Source of the DNA: Saposhnikovia divaricata
Taxonomy: Eukaryota; Streptophyta; Magnoliopsida; Apiales; Apiaceae
NCBI GenBank assembly: GCA_036435485.1
Contig: CM071598.1
Span: 120,778,148-120,842,147 of the forward strand
DNA length: 64,000 nucleotides
Direction: 5' to 3'
In this document: in pieces, positions 33,704-46,280 of the stretch
Layout of the letters: each line of letters opens with the position of its first letter
Numbering within the stretch: position 1 is the stretch's first letter
Translations under genes and position numbers: made by a program
The notes under the pieces: generated by a model
What the model was told of the DNA's origin: nothing
The model's database searches: none
What the model saw: the letters and a program-made list of their open reading frames with translations, nothing else

Positions 33704-34639
33704 TTGTTTCGAAGGGTCAAATTTTATGAGATATCTAAGGAGATCGTGGTAAGGCATGGGGTTCCTGTGAGCATTGTATTTGGTAGAGACCCAAGGTTCA
33801 ACTCCAGGTTCTGGAGGATTTTTCAGGATTGTGTGGAGACCAAGTTAAACATGAGTACTGCATACCACCCCCAATCAGACGGACGGAGCGAGAGAACTAC
33901 CCAGACCATAGAAGACATGTTGAGAGCATGTGCCATCGACTTTAAAGGAAGTTGGGATGACCACTTGCCGTTGATCGAATTTTCCTACAACAACAGTTAC
34001 CATGTGAGTATAGGAATGCCCCATATGAAGCTTTATACGGACGAAGATGTCGGTCTCCCTTGTGTTGGGAAGAAGTTGGAGAGCGGAAGATTTTAGGGCC
34101 TGAACTGGTCCAACAGACAAGAGAAACTATCAAACTTATAAGAGGACGGCTGGTAGCAGCCCAAGACAGACAGAAGAAGTATGCGGACCAGACCCGCAAG
34201 GACAAAGAATATGAGGTAGGGGAGTTTGTGATGTTAAAGGTATCACCGTGGAAAGGATTGATGAGATTTGTTAAGAAGGGGGAAGCTAAGCCCAAGATTT
34301 ATTGGACGTTTTGAGATCTTGAAACGAGTTGGAAAGTTAGCCTATGAATTGGCTTTACCCCCGAGCTTGCAGCAAGTACATAATGTGTTCCATGTGTCCA
34401 TGCTACGACCATACCATACCGACTTCCGACATGTGATAGAACATGATCAAGTGGATCTGCAACCAGACTTAACATATGTCGAGCAACCCGTAGAAATCAT
34501 GGATAGAAAAGAACAGGTGCTGAGGAACAAGGTTGTCAAATTAGTGAGAGTTTTGTGGAGGAATCAGAATGTCGAAGAATCAACATGGGAACTAGAGAGC
34601 GCGATGCGTGAAAAGCACCCCCAACTGTTTTCCACCTGA
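33704..34639 (+). pseudogene. B integrase tail and chromodomain, three frames
   Basis: Three overlapping frames (to 34096, 34060-34314 and 34268-34639) hold the end of a Tekay/Del-type pol. The integrase core reads HGVPVSIVFGRDPRF, where the expected catalytic aspartate before RDPRF is glycine. The catalytic glutamate motif is kept (AYHPQSDGRSERT). GERKILGPELVQQT and YELALPPSLQQVHNVFHVSM follow. The end is a chromodomain (VEIMDRKEQVLRNK, then WRNQNVEESTWELE), which in this group directs integration to chromatin. At least two frameshifts separate the parts, so no working protein is made. Confidence 0.85.
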
Positions 34640-34659
34640 TTCCGGGACGGAATCCTTTT

Positions 34660-34672
34660 AAGGAGGGGAGGC
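34660..34672 (+). promoter_or_regulatory. B polypurine tract
   Basis: AAGGAGGGGAGGC lies directly before the 3' LTR. The preceding sequence (GGGACGGAATCCTTTT) is also found in almost the same form before the 3' LTR of element E. Confidence 0.8.
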
Positions 34673-37600
34673 TGTAAGAACCCTAATTTTTGGTAATACT
34701 CCCTTTTATTTAATATCTTGTGACATTATCATTATGGAACCTTTCTAGTCATCCCTGTTGATTAATAGAATTGATTGTCTGAGAAACTGCGTTGTTGCAT
34801 TTATTATGTAAGATATAAAGGAAGATTGTGAAGGCATGATTCTTATTGTTAGTAATATTTATAAAACTTGGGATTTTAGAATGGTTAGAGTATTAAAGGA
34901 TTTATTAAGAATTATGACGAGGAATTATGGACGCTCGAGGAATTTACGCAATAAGTACTTAAGAAATTATAGGGGAAATCTCTACGCGACAAAATATTAT
35001 TACGAGAGATTAATTAAGATACGATACGAATTAAAGATTTAATAACAAGCATTGGTGGAAGAATAATAATACAAGGAGTAGTATTGCATGCAGCCCATGC
35101 AACCAAGTGGTTAGAAATCAAACAAACTAGTTGGCCATTGGAAGATGAATAGTATCTAGTTGGTTGCTTTTTCAAAAGGGGGAACACATAGTACATCAGG
35201 CCATACCTTGCTAGTACATTACCTATACTTACATGTGATATGTATCACCCAACCTAACATAACTTTATGCATTATTCACCAACACAATACAAAACCAAAA
35301 ACACAAACTCTTTCTCCCCCCCCCTTTGTGTGCTCTCGGCCAAGGCAAGAGAAGAAGAAGAAAATTTCTTCTTCCCCCCTCTTCCATTACTCATAATTCA
35401 CACCATAAATCCTAGGTCATCTACATCATCTAGACAAGGTATGTTAGCAATTTCACTCCATTTTATCCACCCAATTTCAAGTTACAAATTGTTCAAGCTT
35501 GGGTGAATAGTAACCAAGTTTGTTTTTCCTTTAGATCTTGCATTGTAAGTGTTGTAGGAAACCATCTAAGGTGTTTTTGAGTTGTGTAAAGCTTATCCAA
35601 GGCCTCTAGGTGCTCAAGAAGGTATAAAAATCTCAAACCCTCTTGGTTATGTATTATTTATAAAGTATGGTAGTAGATCCATGTGTTAGAGAACTAATCT
35701 TGGTTGTATATGTATTGGATAGCATGGATCTTGAGTTTTGATGTTGAGATTGTGAATTTTATGACTATGGATAATATATATATCTCCATGAGTGTTATGA
35801 ACCATGATCTAAGTGTATTAAGTGTTGATTATGTTGTGGAACTGTGAAAAATGGTTGATCTAAGTAGTTTGAGCTTGCTGAGTTTTGTCCAGGAACATTG
35901 ACCTGTATTGTAGCACGATTTTGAACCCCCAAATTTTGTTCCCTGATGTCCTACCATATATTGTTGGAAAGATAATTGAATGTAGTTTCTGGAAATGTAA
36001 GGTTCATGGCTAGGTGATTTTTAAATTTTTAGTTATGGCCGGAGGAGTGAATTGTGTTTCTGGACTATGGACTGCACTAAGTGACCCCCTTGTGAACCTT
36101 GTTTAAACACCTTAAAATATATGTGGGATCATGGAAAAATTTGAGAATGTAGGGAATGCAGTGGTGAAGACCACCCAAAAGGAATTGGATTAAAATATGA
36201 ATTTTTGGATTTTATAAAAATGCTAGAGTAAAATTCGCGCAATGGAAAAAGGTCGATTAGTGGAACATGATTCTAGGGTTAGTGGTTATGATTCGAAAGT
36301 GGTAATTAAATTAAGTCGAGTAAGTGACGAGCGTAATCGGGTGATGACATGGACTTATAGTGGGGCTAGAGAGTCATAGGACGAAGTCGTTAAGTTAATT
36401 TCGTACCCCCCTAAACCCCGTAATTAAAGAGATATTGTTAAGGTACTAACGAACGATTATTGCTTATGTATAGATCGTTCGAATCCGCACGCTCGACCAC
36501 CCCAACCAAACCAAGGCAAGTTTACTTTTCAAAACTTATCCATATACAAGGACTTTCACTGTTGTGTTTGTAGTTTTCAATTATATCAAATGCTATGTTT
36601 ATCGAAGTATCGATGAAATTGAGATGTATAAGTACATATATGTTTGCACCCCTTGAACTTAGAATGAAATGTTTTCTTCGGACAACGACTCTAGCAATAG
36701 AGGTCGTAGCGGTCCGTATATACTATTGACCGGGGAGCGGTATATTATTATATCGTATCTAGCTTGCGAAAACCCGAAGGGTCATTCGGGTAGTATCGTA
36801 TACTCAAGTAACTATTGATATATCTTTGTAAATACTCGAAACCCTATCTTGGATTAAAAGTTTATTTTATCGAATAATTATTTTATTAATTATTAATATT
36901 AAATCTTAAAATATTATGTATTAATTATTGTTCATTATTTAAAGACAAAGTTAATCCAAGATACATTTAATACTTTCAAACTCGAACTCTTTCGAACTCA
37001 AAACATTTTCGAAAACCCCCGGTCAGATTCTGCTTCTTGTATGATTTCAAGAATCATCGGTCGACTGATGTCGAACCTCAATTACTCTGTTTTCAATCAA
37101 AATCAAGTTTTAAAAGAAAAAGAAAAAAGGGGCTCTGGCAGGTGTGGGAACCGTTGACGAACGATTCCCGGGATGTGTAAGCGGCCGTGAGCCAGGTGGT
37201 CCATCACTTATTATTCCGGCCCAGGTGTTGCCGAAGGATTATTACGGATGTAGTTTTCATCGAGGGTGATTACGGATGTAGTTTTCACCCGAGGGATAGT
37301 TACGGATGTAGTTTCTATCCTTCTACCGGTAGAGAAGACCCGCGGATTATTGGACTTGGATGTGGCGACTGATCATCGTCAATCCTTGTCAGGTTTTTAT
37401 GTTTTCTTCCAGTCCCATCTTCCACTTTGGAAAAATACTCAAACACTGCTTCTTGGGCCTAAGTGCCAAGTTGCTGATAGTGTGGTTTTTGATGAAAAAG
37501 TATTGACATCGTGCAGTATCTAGAACTGCAAGATTTTCTATAAAGATTGGCACGTGTTAGTGCACTCTTGCAATTGTCTCAAAGAATGAAATGTTTTGTA

Positions 37601-38322
37601 TGAGAAACCTTCTAAGCTAATGGAAGGAAAGAGGTTTGCAATGATGTATTCCTTGTACAGTATGTTAATCGTAGAGTGTTTTGCCGAAAATGATATACTC
37701 ATATGTATATATTTTCAAACTTGAGATATATTGAAATGGGAACCTTATAAAGGGTTCATATGTTATTCTTAAAGCTCCTTAGTGAGCATAGATGTTTTAT
37801 TCAAACTCGGGCATATATATTGTCCAATTATGTTTTGAAATCTGAGATATATGCCCATATAGTTGGGAACGTTTTCGAAATGAACCACATTATTATTTTA
37901 CAAAATGGTGAACTTGCTGAGCATTATGTAGCTCATTCTTGCTTTATAAAAACTTTTCAGAAAGAGAAGAATTTGGTCGTTTAACTCCGCGACAGCAGAA
38001 GATGAGTAGAAGATTTACCCCGGAGATGACTTAGTTCCTGATAAATACTACAGAGTAGTCTGATAGGTTTTCAACTGTAATAGTAAGACTTGTCTTCAAG
38101 CATAGTTGTATAAGTAGAATTGCGTAAGACTCTGATTTGTACAAATGAATTGTAATATTTAGCGGCACTTTTGATTATCGTTTCTGAGACTCTAACTTGC
38201 TTGTGTGTAAGATTGAGGTCTGAATGGATGTATTGTTGAGTTGTAAAGTTAATACAGGTATGATATGGTTGGATGGTGACGTGACGACCTGAATCTCTGA
38301 CCTCAGATTTGGGGGCGTCACA
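34673..38322 (+). mobile_element. 3' LTR of B
   Basis: This is the near-identical partner of 24827-28466. It carries an extra 13 bases (GTGGTGAAGACCA) after 36159 and a shorter C run near 35317-35324. Confidence 0.93.
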
Positions 38323-38327
38323 GATCG

Positions 38328-39996
38328 CTTCAATTCGGCTAAAATTGATTGGCTTGGTCTCAAGTTTGTTGTAGTTTTGATGTGTTTTGCTTAAGTGTGC
38401 AGGTTTGCAAGAATGTCAATTAGGGTTGATGTTTCCGTCGATTTTGGAGTTGAATTCGAGCTTAAGAATGAAGAGTGGAGTCATGTTGTGAGTTATCATG
38501 AAGATTTCAAGGTTAGAGAATTGAAGACGGAAGCATTTGCAAAAAGAACGGGAGGAAAAGATGAAGAAACGGAGCAGAAAATCACAAAACCGCCGAGGGC
38601 TACGTGCAGGCTGCACCTGTGGCGCGCAGGCAGCGCGGTGGGCAGGAGGTAGAGGCGCAGGCTGCGCCTGTGGCGCGCAGGCTGTGCGCGCGATTCTGAA
38701 AAATTCCAGTTTTACCCTTTTTCACTATTTTTGCCATATCTTGAGTTCTACAAGTCCGTTTTGGACGATCTTACAGTCCACGTGAAGCTAACGAGATTCT
38801 CTTTCATTCTAAAGTGGTCCAGATATCAAAACACAATTGGAACGGCCCAGAAATAATGAAGAAAAGTCAACTACAAATTTTCCTTCAAAACAGAATCAGT
38901 TTAGGAAACGTATTCTATTTTAATTCTGATTGGGTATTTCCTGTATAGGCAAGACTTCTAGAGCCTATTTAAACACATCAAACTATTGTAATTTGTATCA
39001 TTACATATCATAGCTTAGAATTGCAAGGGAGAAAAAGGAGAGAAGATTCAACGCTCGTGACAAGCAACGGATCAAGATCTACTTCATCTTTTGTGTTCTT
39101 TTCTTAGGTGTATTCTGGATTCTAGATTTGTTTTCTTAACTCTACGTTTATTTAATATTACTTCTTTTATTCATATCTTGTTTAATACCATGTCTTCATC
39201 AAATCCCATGGTGACGAACGGTTCAATTATGAACTAATCGTTGTCATGGGATTCTAATGGATTTATCTACGTAACTTAGTAGTTTGATGCTTTAAATATT
39301 TATGTGTGATGAATTCTTGATATCCTTGTATGGTTGTGCTTCATGAATTTAGATGCGTAGCTAACATCTAATATGTTAATCTCTTGTGAAACGAGAGTGG
39401 ATCTTCAGATTTAGAACTTGCCATGCTAGCATAGGATAGGTTGATGTTTTAACATCATGATTTGTGGCGTAAATAGAGATATTATGCTGCCCTATGTGAT
39501 CTATGTGGATGACTTGTGCTTAAACCTTTATGTTTTCAAATCTTATAGAGATATAGGGTCTAAACATAATTGGTGTCTACTCATCTTCTATCTCTTTTGT
39601 GGATGTATGCGTAGTTTGGTATTAGTATACCGAGAGGTAACTTTTACTTGTTTCGTGTTATCCGATCAGATATCAAATCCATCACATGCATTATTAAAGG
39701 CATCATCTCTAAGTGAAGTAGATAATGAAGTTAGGATCCCATGTTTTCATTCTCATAAGTAATTCGAATTCAATTCTTGTTAGTTAATTAATTCTTAGTT
39801 TGTTAAATTGTTTTCTAAGTTAATATTAGTTAATCAACCCCAATCTTGTTATTCGTCTTAGCAGTGAGTAATAACCATACATTGTTGCATAGGTACAATA
39901 ACTGAATTAAAACCATAACCAGATCTCTGTGGGAACGAACTCAACTTAATTCTATATTACTTGTGATCACGTACGCTTGCGTGATTAGTGCAAACA
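38328..39996 (+). mobile_element. 5' LTR of A2, remainder
   Basis: It continues the 31 bases at 24796-24826 and ends GTGCAAACA. It contains GC-rich repeats near 38600-38690 (GCGCCTGTGGCGCGCAGGC) and a TATTTAAA box at 38966-38973. It is nearly identical to the 3' LTR. Confidence 0.9.
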
Positions 39997-40002
39997 AGTT
40001 TT

Positions 40003-40020
40003 TGGCGCCGCTGCCGGGTA
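40003..40020 (+). promoter_or_regulatory. A2 primer binding site (tRNA-Asp)
   Basis: TGGCGCCGCTGCCGGGTA, six bases after the LTR, matches the complement of the plant tRNA-Asp 3' end with a few mismatches. Confidence 0.8.
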
Positions 40021-40148
40021 TCATCGGTGTTTTGTTTTTAGTTTATGTGCTTGTCATCAGTGGTCGTTAGCGTTCACTGACTCGGATTTTCTTACTTAGT
40101 TTGTTGTTTCTTGGTGTTTTAGTTACTTGAACGTGTATGTGAACACGA

Positions 40149-42490
40149 TTGCAAACTCGTAAACTGGCAGAAGAAGAACTTGCAGCAGCAAAAGAGATGG
40201 CAGATTTACCAGCAGCAGAAAAGGCTTTGAAGGACTTTTCTCAGCCTAATATCAATGATATTCAGTCTAGCTTTGTCAGACCAGCTATTGCAGCAAATAC
40301 TTTTGAAATCAAGCCGGGCAGGATTCAGATGGTGCAGAACTCAGTTCAGTTTGGGGGTGCTTCAATAGAGGATCCTAACATGCACATCAGGGATTTCATA
40401 GAGATTTGTGACACTTTCAAATTCAATGGTGTGTCGGAAGATGCTATCAAATTGAGGCTTTTCCCATTCTCTTTGAGGGATAAAGTTAAGGGCTGGTTAC
40501 ACTCTTTACCAGCCAGTTCCATCACTACTTGGGAAGAACTTGCTCAGAAATTTCTTACGAAATTCTTTCCCATGGCTAAAACTGCAGCAATAAGGAATGC
40601 TCTAACTCAATTTGTACAGCAATCTGGGGAATCTCTGTGTGAGGCTTGGGAACGCTACAAGGAGATGCTTCGAAAGTGTCCTCATCATGGTATGCCTGAC
40701 TGGATGGTGATTAATGGTTTCTATAATGGGTTGGGAGCACAGTCTAGACCTTTGCTAGATGCAGCATCAGGTGGAGCTCTATGGGCTAAGAGCTATGATG
40801 AAGCTTATGAGTTAATTGAGACGATGGCTGTTAATGAATATCAAAATCCAACTCAGAGACTTTCTCAAGGCAAGGTAGCAGGAATTCTTGAAGTTGATGC
40901 AGCTATAGCTATTGCAGCTCAGTTGAAAGCTTTAATTATGAAGATGGATTCTCTAACTAATTATGGAGTTCAGCAGGTTGCTAGTGTTTGTGAGCTATGT
41001 GCGGGGGCACATGACACGAATCAGTGTGCTATCTCTTCTGAATCAGCACAGTTCGTGAGTAATTTCCATAGACCTGCTGCACCAGTTCCAGCCACCTATC
41101 ATCCAAATAATCATAATCATCCCAATTTCAGTTGGACCAATACTCAAGGTGCTCAACAACAACAACAGCCTTACCAGCAATATGAAGCTAGGCCACTCAA
41201 CCAGGGCTATCAGCAACAGTATGCTCCATGGCAACCATTCCAACCTCCAGGTTTTCAGCAACAGCCTCAAGTTAATGCAGGGCAATCTTCTAGTGAAAAA
41301 TCAGAAATAGATGAATTGAGGTTGATGGTTAAAAGCCAGGCAGTTTCTCTCAAGACCTTGGAGAACCAGATGGGGCAACTTGTAAGTGCTTTATTGTATA
41401 GGCAGCAAGGAACTCTTCCAAGTGATACAGAGTCTAATCCAGGCAAGAGGGAAGTCAAGGAACAGGTCAATGCAATTATTTTAAGATCTGGAAAAGTCAC
41501 GAGGGATCAAAAATCAGCAGCTGAAGAAGATGAAGAAATCAAGAAACAGCAGGTGGAGGCTTCTGTAGATAAAGAAAAGGAAAATTCTGAATTGGCAGCC
41601 GATCAGTTGGATGGCAAAGCGGAAAAAGGCAAAACCTTTGCTGAAACATCTACTCCAAAGCAGTCTACAGAGAGCAATCAGATCTATCCACCCCCTCCAT
41701 TCCCAAAAAGACTTCAAAAGTAAAATTTTGCTGAAAACTCTCCTCCGAAGTAGAAGTTGGTGAATCAGATCTATCCTCCTCCTCCATATCCTCAACTCTT
41801 TCAAAAACAAGATCAAGAAAAACAATTTCAAAAGTTTATGAATGTCTTCAAGAAACTGTCCATTAACATTCCTTTTGTTGAAGCATTGGAGCAGATGCCG
41901 AGATATGCAAAGTTCATAAAGGATATTGTGTCACGAAAGAGAAGGTTGGAAGAATTTGAAACAGTGGCATTGACAGAGGAGTGCAGTGCGGTGTTGCAAC
42001 AGAAATTGCCTCCTAAACTTAAGGATCCAGGAAGCTTTACAATTCCATACACCATTTGGAAGTTGTCTTTTGACAAATGCTTATGTGATTTGGGAGCTAG
42101 CATTAATCTCATGCCCTTGTCAATTTTCAAGCAACTTGGTCTGCCTGATCCGAAGCCAACAAACATCTCTTTGCAGCTGGCTGATCGGTCGATCACTTAT
42201 CTGAGGGGTATAGTAGAGGATGTCCTGGTGAAGGTTGATAACTCATATTTCCTGCAGATTTTGTGATTCTAGATTTCGAAGAAGACAAGAAGATTCCCAT
42301 AATCTTAGGAAGGCCTTTTCTAGCTAACGGCCATACTTTGATCGATGTGCAAAAAGGAGAGATTACAATGAGGGTGCAAGATCAGAATGTCACCTTTAAT
42401 GTGTTCAAGGCCATGAAATTTTCGACAAAGGTTGAAGAGTGTTTCAGTGTGGACATGGTTGATACGGGTCAGAGAAAGAAGTTTGATTAG
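40149..42490 (+). pseudogene. A2 gag-protease, nearly intact but interrupted
   Basis: Gag reads open for 524 codons (40149-41723). It has a capsid-type core (DPNMHIRDFIEICDTFKF, LRLFPFSLRDKVKGW, WEELAQKFLTKFFP), a central CELCAGAHDTNQC motif and a Gln/Pro-rich segment. Stops TAA at 41721 and TAG at 41751 follow within a duplicated stretch (NQIYPPPPFP and NQIYPPPPYP). The same frame then continues into an aspartic protease with CDLGAS at 42085-42102. A frameshift near 42245-42262 comes before ILGRPFLA, and the frame ends with TAG at 42488. The start codon is uncertain: the frame opens with TTG where an ATG would be expected. Role: capsid and protease of an Athila-like gypsy element. Confidence 0.88.
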
Positions 42491-42895
42491 TTGTTGAGCG
42501 AAAAGTCGGACACGCACATGCTAAAGTATCACATCAGTGATTCCATTAACAGTTCTTCAAATCGAGATCTCTCGAATGTCAAGCTCAGAAAACTTCCATC
42601 CCATTTGAAGTATGTCCTTCTGAATGATGAGTTGGTGATTTTTAAAGTGTGTCAAGATAATGTGTTAATAAGGTGGATCATGGATGATGAGGTAGAAGAG
42701 GGTTCTTATCAATCAACTGTGAAGCATAAACACCTTAGAGGTGTGAAGAAGAAAAAGAAAAAATCGATTGGAGGAAGAGTCAAGGTGAAGTTTGATTTAG
42801 AAAAGATGTGGGAAGATAGCAAGAAGGTTGTCAACCAATGGGTGAATGGTCCTTCTGATAAGGACACGTCGAATGCGATCTTCGAGCCACCATGA
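42491..42895 (+). pseudogene. A2 stub of reverse transcriptase with an unknown tail
   Basis: Directly after the TAG at 42488, in the same frame, LRKLPSHLKYVLLNDEL matches the sequence just before the RT fingers in Athila-like polyproteins. All RT motifs that should follow are missing. Instead there is a basic stretch (GVKKKKKKSIGG) and an end KFDLEKMWEDSKKVVNQW of unknown origin, stopping at 42893-42895. The junction marks a deletion that removed almost all of pol. Confidence 0.6.
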
Positions 42896-44401
42896 TTTGA
42901 ATCATATTTGTCCGGCTAAATGACGTTAACGACAGCGCTTCATGGGAGGCAACCCATGTGGTTCCGATGAGTAGGTATGTTCTACTATTCCTCGTATTTA
43001 CATCCATTCAATGCGGACATTGAATCTTTCAAGTTTGGGGGTGGTTTGGGGGATAAGTAGTGTATATGTAGTTATTTCTGATTATGTGTCATTGTGTTCG
43101 TATAGATATCATGCTTTGCACGTAGTGGTAATTCATGCATGTATGTTCGTGTTATTTATTTTTGTTTCATATAGGACATTCTGTTTTTATTTTTGTATAC
43201 CATGTGAGTTCATTTAGTTGCATTTGCATGGCATGCATTTTTCATGATCCCGTAGAACGAGCTGATTCTGATTGGTAGGTAGATGTTTTACTGAGTGTGG
43301 TAATGATGAATAGAGGGTTGATTCATAGTTCCTAGGAATTGACTTACATGCTTCAATAACACAATAATTACACAGTCTCATTGTTTGCTTTTGGGCTAGG
43401 TTGAGGTCATGCTTGTTTGATTGTTTTGAGATTTAATCACTTGTTTATATTTAGAATTTTTGTTATTCCCTTGATGGCGTAGGAATTCTAAAGTCTAAAT
43501 TGGGGGAAACCAGGAATTTAATGTTAATTGTTATGTGTCAAGTGGCTAGTAGCCGGCTCATATTTATTATGAGTAGTCAAGGGTTGGAATTTAGAATTCT
43601 CATTCCAGATTGCATATATATAAAAAAAAGAGAAAAAAAAATAATTGTTTAATAGTTAAATGCAAAATTAACCAGGGTGAGCTCTTTAATACTCGAGCTA
43701 TTAAGTTCTAGGGGACTATGTGCTTAGTGACCTAAGGCTTTTATAGTCTGGGATCCACTAACCCAACGCTCGCTACATGGGTATTATTGTATGAACCTTT
43801 TGGGGTCTCATCCATTGCACGGTTAAATAAGCATGCTTGTATATTATGTGTCGTAGTTGTTGTTAGTAATAAAGCATGGATTTCTGGCTAACTCAGATAA
43901 GGATGGAGGTGTCTTTAGGTTATGAAGTGTTTACAGTCTATTCTATTTATAAACTTGTGATTGTCTTGGCGAAGAAATAGTATGGTTTTGATCTATTTTT
44001 GAGAGTATTTCTGATGAGCATTGCACACACGCACATTTCTGTTCATGTATTGTTAGATTACGGGGACTTAGTCGAGCTCTATTTCGATTTAGTTGCATCC
44101 TTTGAGATATTTGCATGCTAGTTGGTTTTGGTTAGTTTGAAGGGGATCGTTGCATTTTCATACTAGTTGCATTCATGCATTGCATTGTTTTTTTGCATTG
44201 TTTAGTTAGATAGATTTTGTGGGTACATTCACTATAGGCCCTCATGAGACCTCACTCGTCCACTAGGGTTGCCTAGGGGTTTAAAGGGCTTGTTGCATAT
44301 GTCAAATGCAACCGTGATCACCTACGGAAGTGGTACTAGTTAGTTGTAAATAGTTTATTTGTTTATGCTTGAAGACAAGCATCGGTTTAAGTTTGGGGGT
44401 G
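42896..44401 (+). other. A2 3' non-coding region and polypurine tract
   Basis: It starts with ATGACGTTAACGACAGCGCTT and GGGAGGCAACCCA, a sequence I associate with the region after pol in Athila elements, so the deletion joined gag-protease to the normal 3' end. A hairpin (CTCATA, TATGAG at 43557-43573) and CTAGGGGACTATGTGCTTAG are shared with A1. The region ends AAGTTTGGGGGTG before the LTR. Open frames within it have no protein features. Confidence 0.65.
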
Positions 44402-46110
44402 TGATAAGTGGATTTTATATCCACTTGGATCGCTTAAATTCGGCTTAAATTGATTGGCTTGGTCTCAAGTTTGTTGTAGTTTTGATGTGTTTTGCTTAAG
44501 TGTGCAGGTTTGCAAGAATGTCAATTAGGGTTGATGTTTTCGTCGATTTTGGAGTTGAATTTGAGCTTAAGAATGAAGAATGGAGACATGTTGTGAGTTA
44601 TCATGAAGATTTCAAGGTTAGAGAATTGAAGACGGAAGCATTTGCAAAAAGAACGGAAGGAAAAGACGAAGAAACGAAGAAACGGAGCAGAAAATCGCAA
44701 AACGGCCGAAGGCTGCGCGCAGGCTGCGCCTGTGGCGCGCAGGCAGCGCGGTGGGCAGGAGGTAGAGGCGCAGACTGTGCCTGTGGCGCGCAGGCTGCGC
44801 GCGCGATGCTGAAAAATTCCAGTTTTGCCCTTTTTCACTATTTTGGCCATATCTTGAGTTCTACAAGTCCGTTTTGGACGATCTTACAGTCCACGCGAAG
44901 CTAACAAGATTCTCTTTCATTCTAAAGTGGTCCAGATGTCAAAACACAACTGGAACTGCCCATAAATAATGAAGAAAATTCAGTTACGAATTTTCCTTCA
45001 AAACAGAATCAGTTTAGGAATCGTATTCTATTTTAATTCTGATTGGGTATTTCCTTCATAGGCAAGACTTCTAGAGCCTATTTAAACACATCAAACTATT
45101 GTAATTTGTATCATTACATATCATAGCTTAGAATTGCAAGGGAGAAAAAGGAGAGAAGATTCAATGCTCGTGACAAGCAACGGATCAAGATCTACTTCAT
45201 CTTTTGTGTTCTTTTCTTAGGCGTATTTTGGATTCTAGATTTGTTTTCTTTACTTTACGTTTATTTAATATTACTTCTTTTATTCATATCTTGTTTAATA
45301 CCATGTCTTCATCAAATCCCATGGTGACGAACGGTTCAATTATGAACTAATCGTTGTCATGGGATTCTATTGGATTTATCTACGTAACTTAGTAGTTTGA
45401 TGCTTTAAAGATTTATGTGTGATGAATTCTTGATATCCTTGTATGGTTGTGCTTCATGAATTTAGATGCGTAGCTAACATCTAATATGTTAATCTCTTGT
45501 GAAACGAGAGTGGATCTTGAGATTTAGAACTTGCCATGCTAGCATAGGATAGGTTGATGTTTTAACATCATGATTTGTGGCGTAAATAGAGACATTATGC
45601 TGCCCTATGTGATCTATGTGGATAACTTGTGCTTAAACCTTTATGTTTTCAAATCTTATAGAGATATAGGGCCTAAACATAATTGGTGTCTACTCATCTT
45701 CTATCTCTTTTGTGGATGTATGCGTAGTTTGGTATTAGTATACCGAGAGGTAACTTTTACTTGTTTGGTGTTATCCGATCAGATATAAACAGCATCACAT
45801 GCATTGATTAAAGGCATCATCTCTAAGTGAAGTAGATAATGAAGTTAGGATCCCATGTTTTCATTCTCATAAGTAATTCGAATTCAATTCTTGTTAGTTA
45901 ATTAATTCTTAGTTTGTTAAATTGTTTTCTTAGTTAATATTAGTTAATCAACCCCAATCTTGTTATTTGTCTTAGCAGTGAGTAATAACCATACATTGTT
46001 GCATAGGTACAATAACTGAATTAAAACCATAACCAGATCTCTGTGGGAACGAACTCAACTTAATTCTATATTACTTGTGACCACGTACGCTTGTGTGATT
46101 AGTGCAAACA
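44402..46110 (+). mobile_element. 3' LTR of A2
   Basis: The uninterrupted 1,709-base LTR starts TGATAAGTGG and ends GTGCAAACA. It shows the unbroken sequence around the B insertion site (CCACTTGGATCGCTTAAATT). It contains GC-rich repeats at 44700-44810 and a TATTTAAA box at 45079-45086. Confidence 0.93.
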
Positions 46111-46115
46111 CTTAG

Positions 46116-46275
46116 TATTGATAGATTGCCTGTTAGATAATTTAGTTAATCAAAACACAACTTTGATACTTGTCTTAGCAGTGAATAATATTCATACATT
46201 ATCTTCGTGGGAACGAACTCTACTTACTTTGATATTACTTATGACCGCGTACACTTGCGTGATTTAGTGTGAACA
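46116..46275 (+). mobile_element. 3' LTR of A1, remainder
   Basis: After the A2 target-site duplication the A1 LTR resumes with TATTGATAGATTGCCTG, matching 20250 onward in the 5' LTR, and ends GTGTGAACA before GTACC. Confidence 0.88.
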
Positions 46276-46280
46276 GTACC

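Larger units (their letters stand above)
24827..38322 (+). mobile_element. Element B: chromovirus-type Ty3/gypsy element nested in A2
   Basis: B starts TGTAAGAACCC and ends GGGGGCGTCACA. GATCG flanks both sides (24822-24826, 38323-38327). LTRs of 3,640 and 3,650 bases enclose an initiator tRNA-Met primer site, a 6.2-kb interior and a purine tract. The interior carries a decayed RT-RNase H, an integrase tail and a chromodomain, in the sense direction. The LTRs are nearly identical, so B is probably the most recent insertion in the stack. Confidence 0.93.
24796..46110 (+). mobile_element. Element A2: Athila-like gag-protease retrotransposon nested in A1
   Basis: A2 starts TGATAAGTGGATTTTATATCC and ends GTGCAAACA. 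CTTAG flanks both sides (24791-24795, 46111-46115). Its 5' LTR is split after 31 bases by element B. Without B it is about 7.8 kb: LTRs of about 1.7 kb, a tRNA-Asp primer site, gag, protease and a fragment of RT. It belongs to the same family as A1 but is less decayed. Confidence 0.92.
19334..46275 (+). mobile_element. Element A1: Athila-like gag-protease retrotransposon
   Basis: A1 has a 5' LTR (19334-20389), a tRNA-Asp primer site, a decayed gag-protease region, a 3' non-coding region ending TTTGGGGGTG, and a 3' LTR from 23528. The 3' LTR is split by A2 at 24795/46111 and ends at 46275. GTACC flanks both sides. No RT, RNase H or integrase is present. The excised element would be about 5.6 kb. 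It lies in the opposite direction to its host C. Confidence 0.9.
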
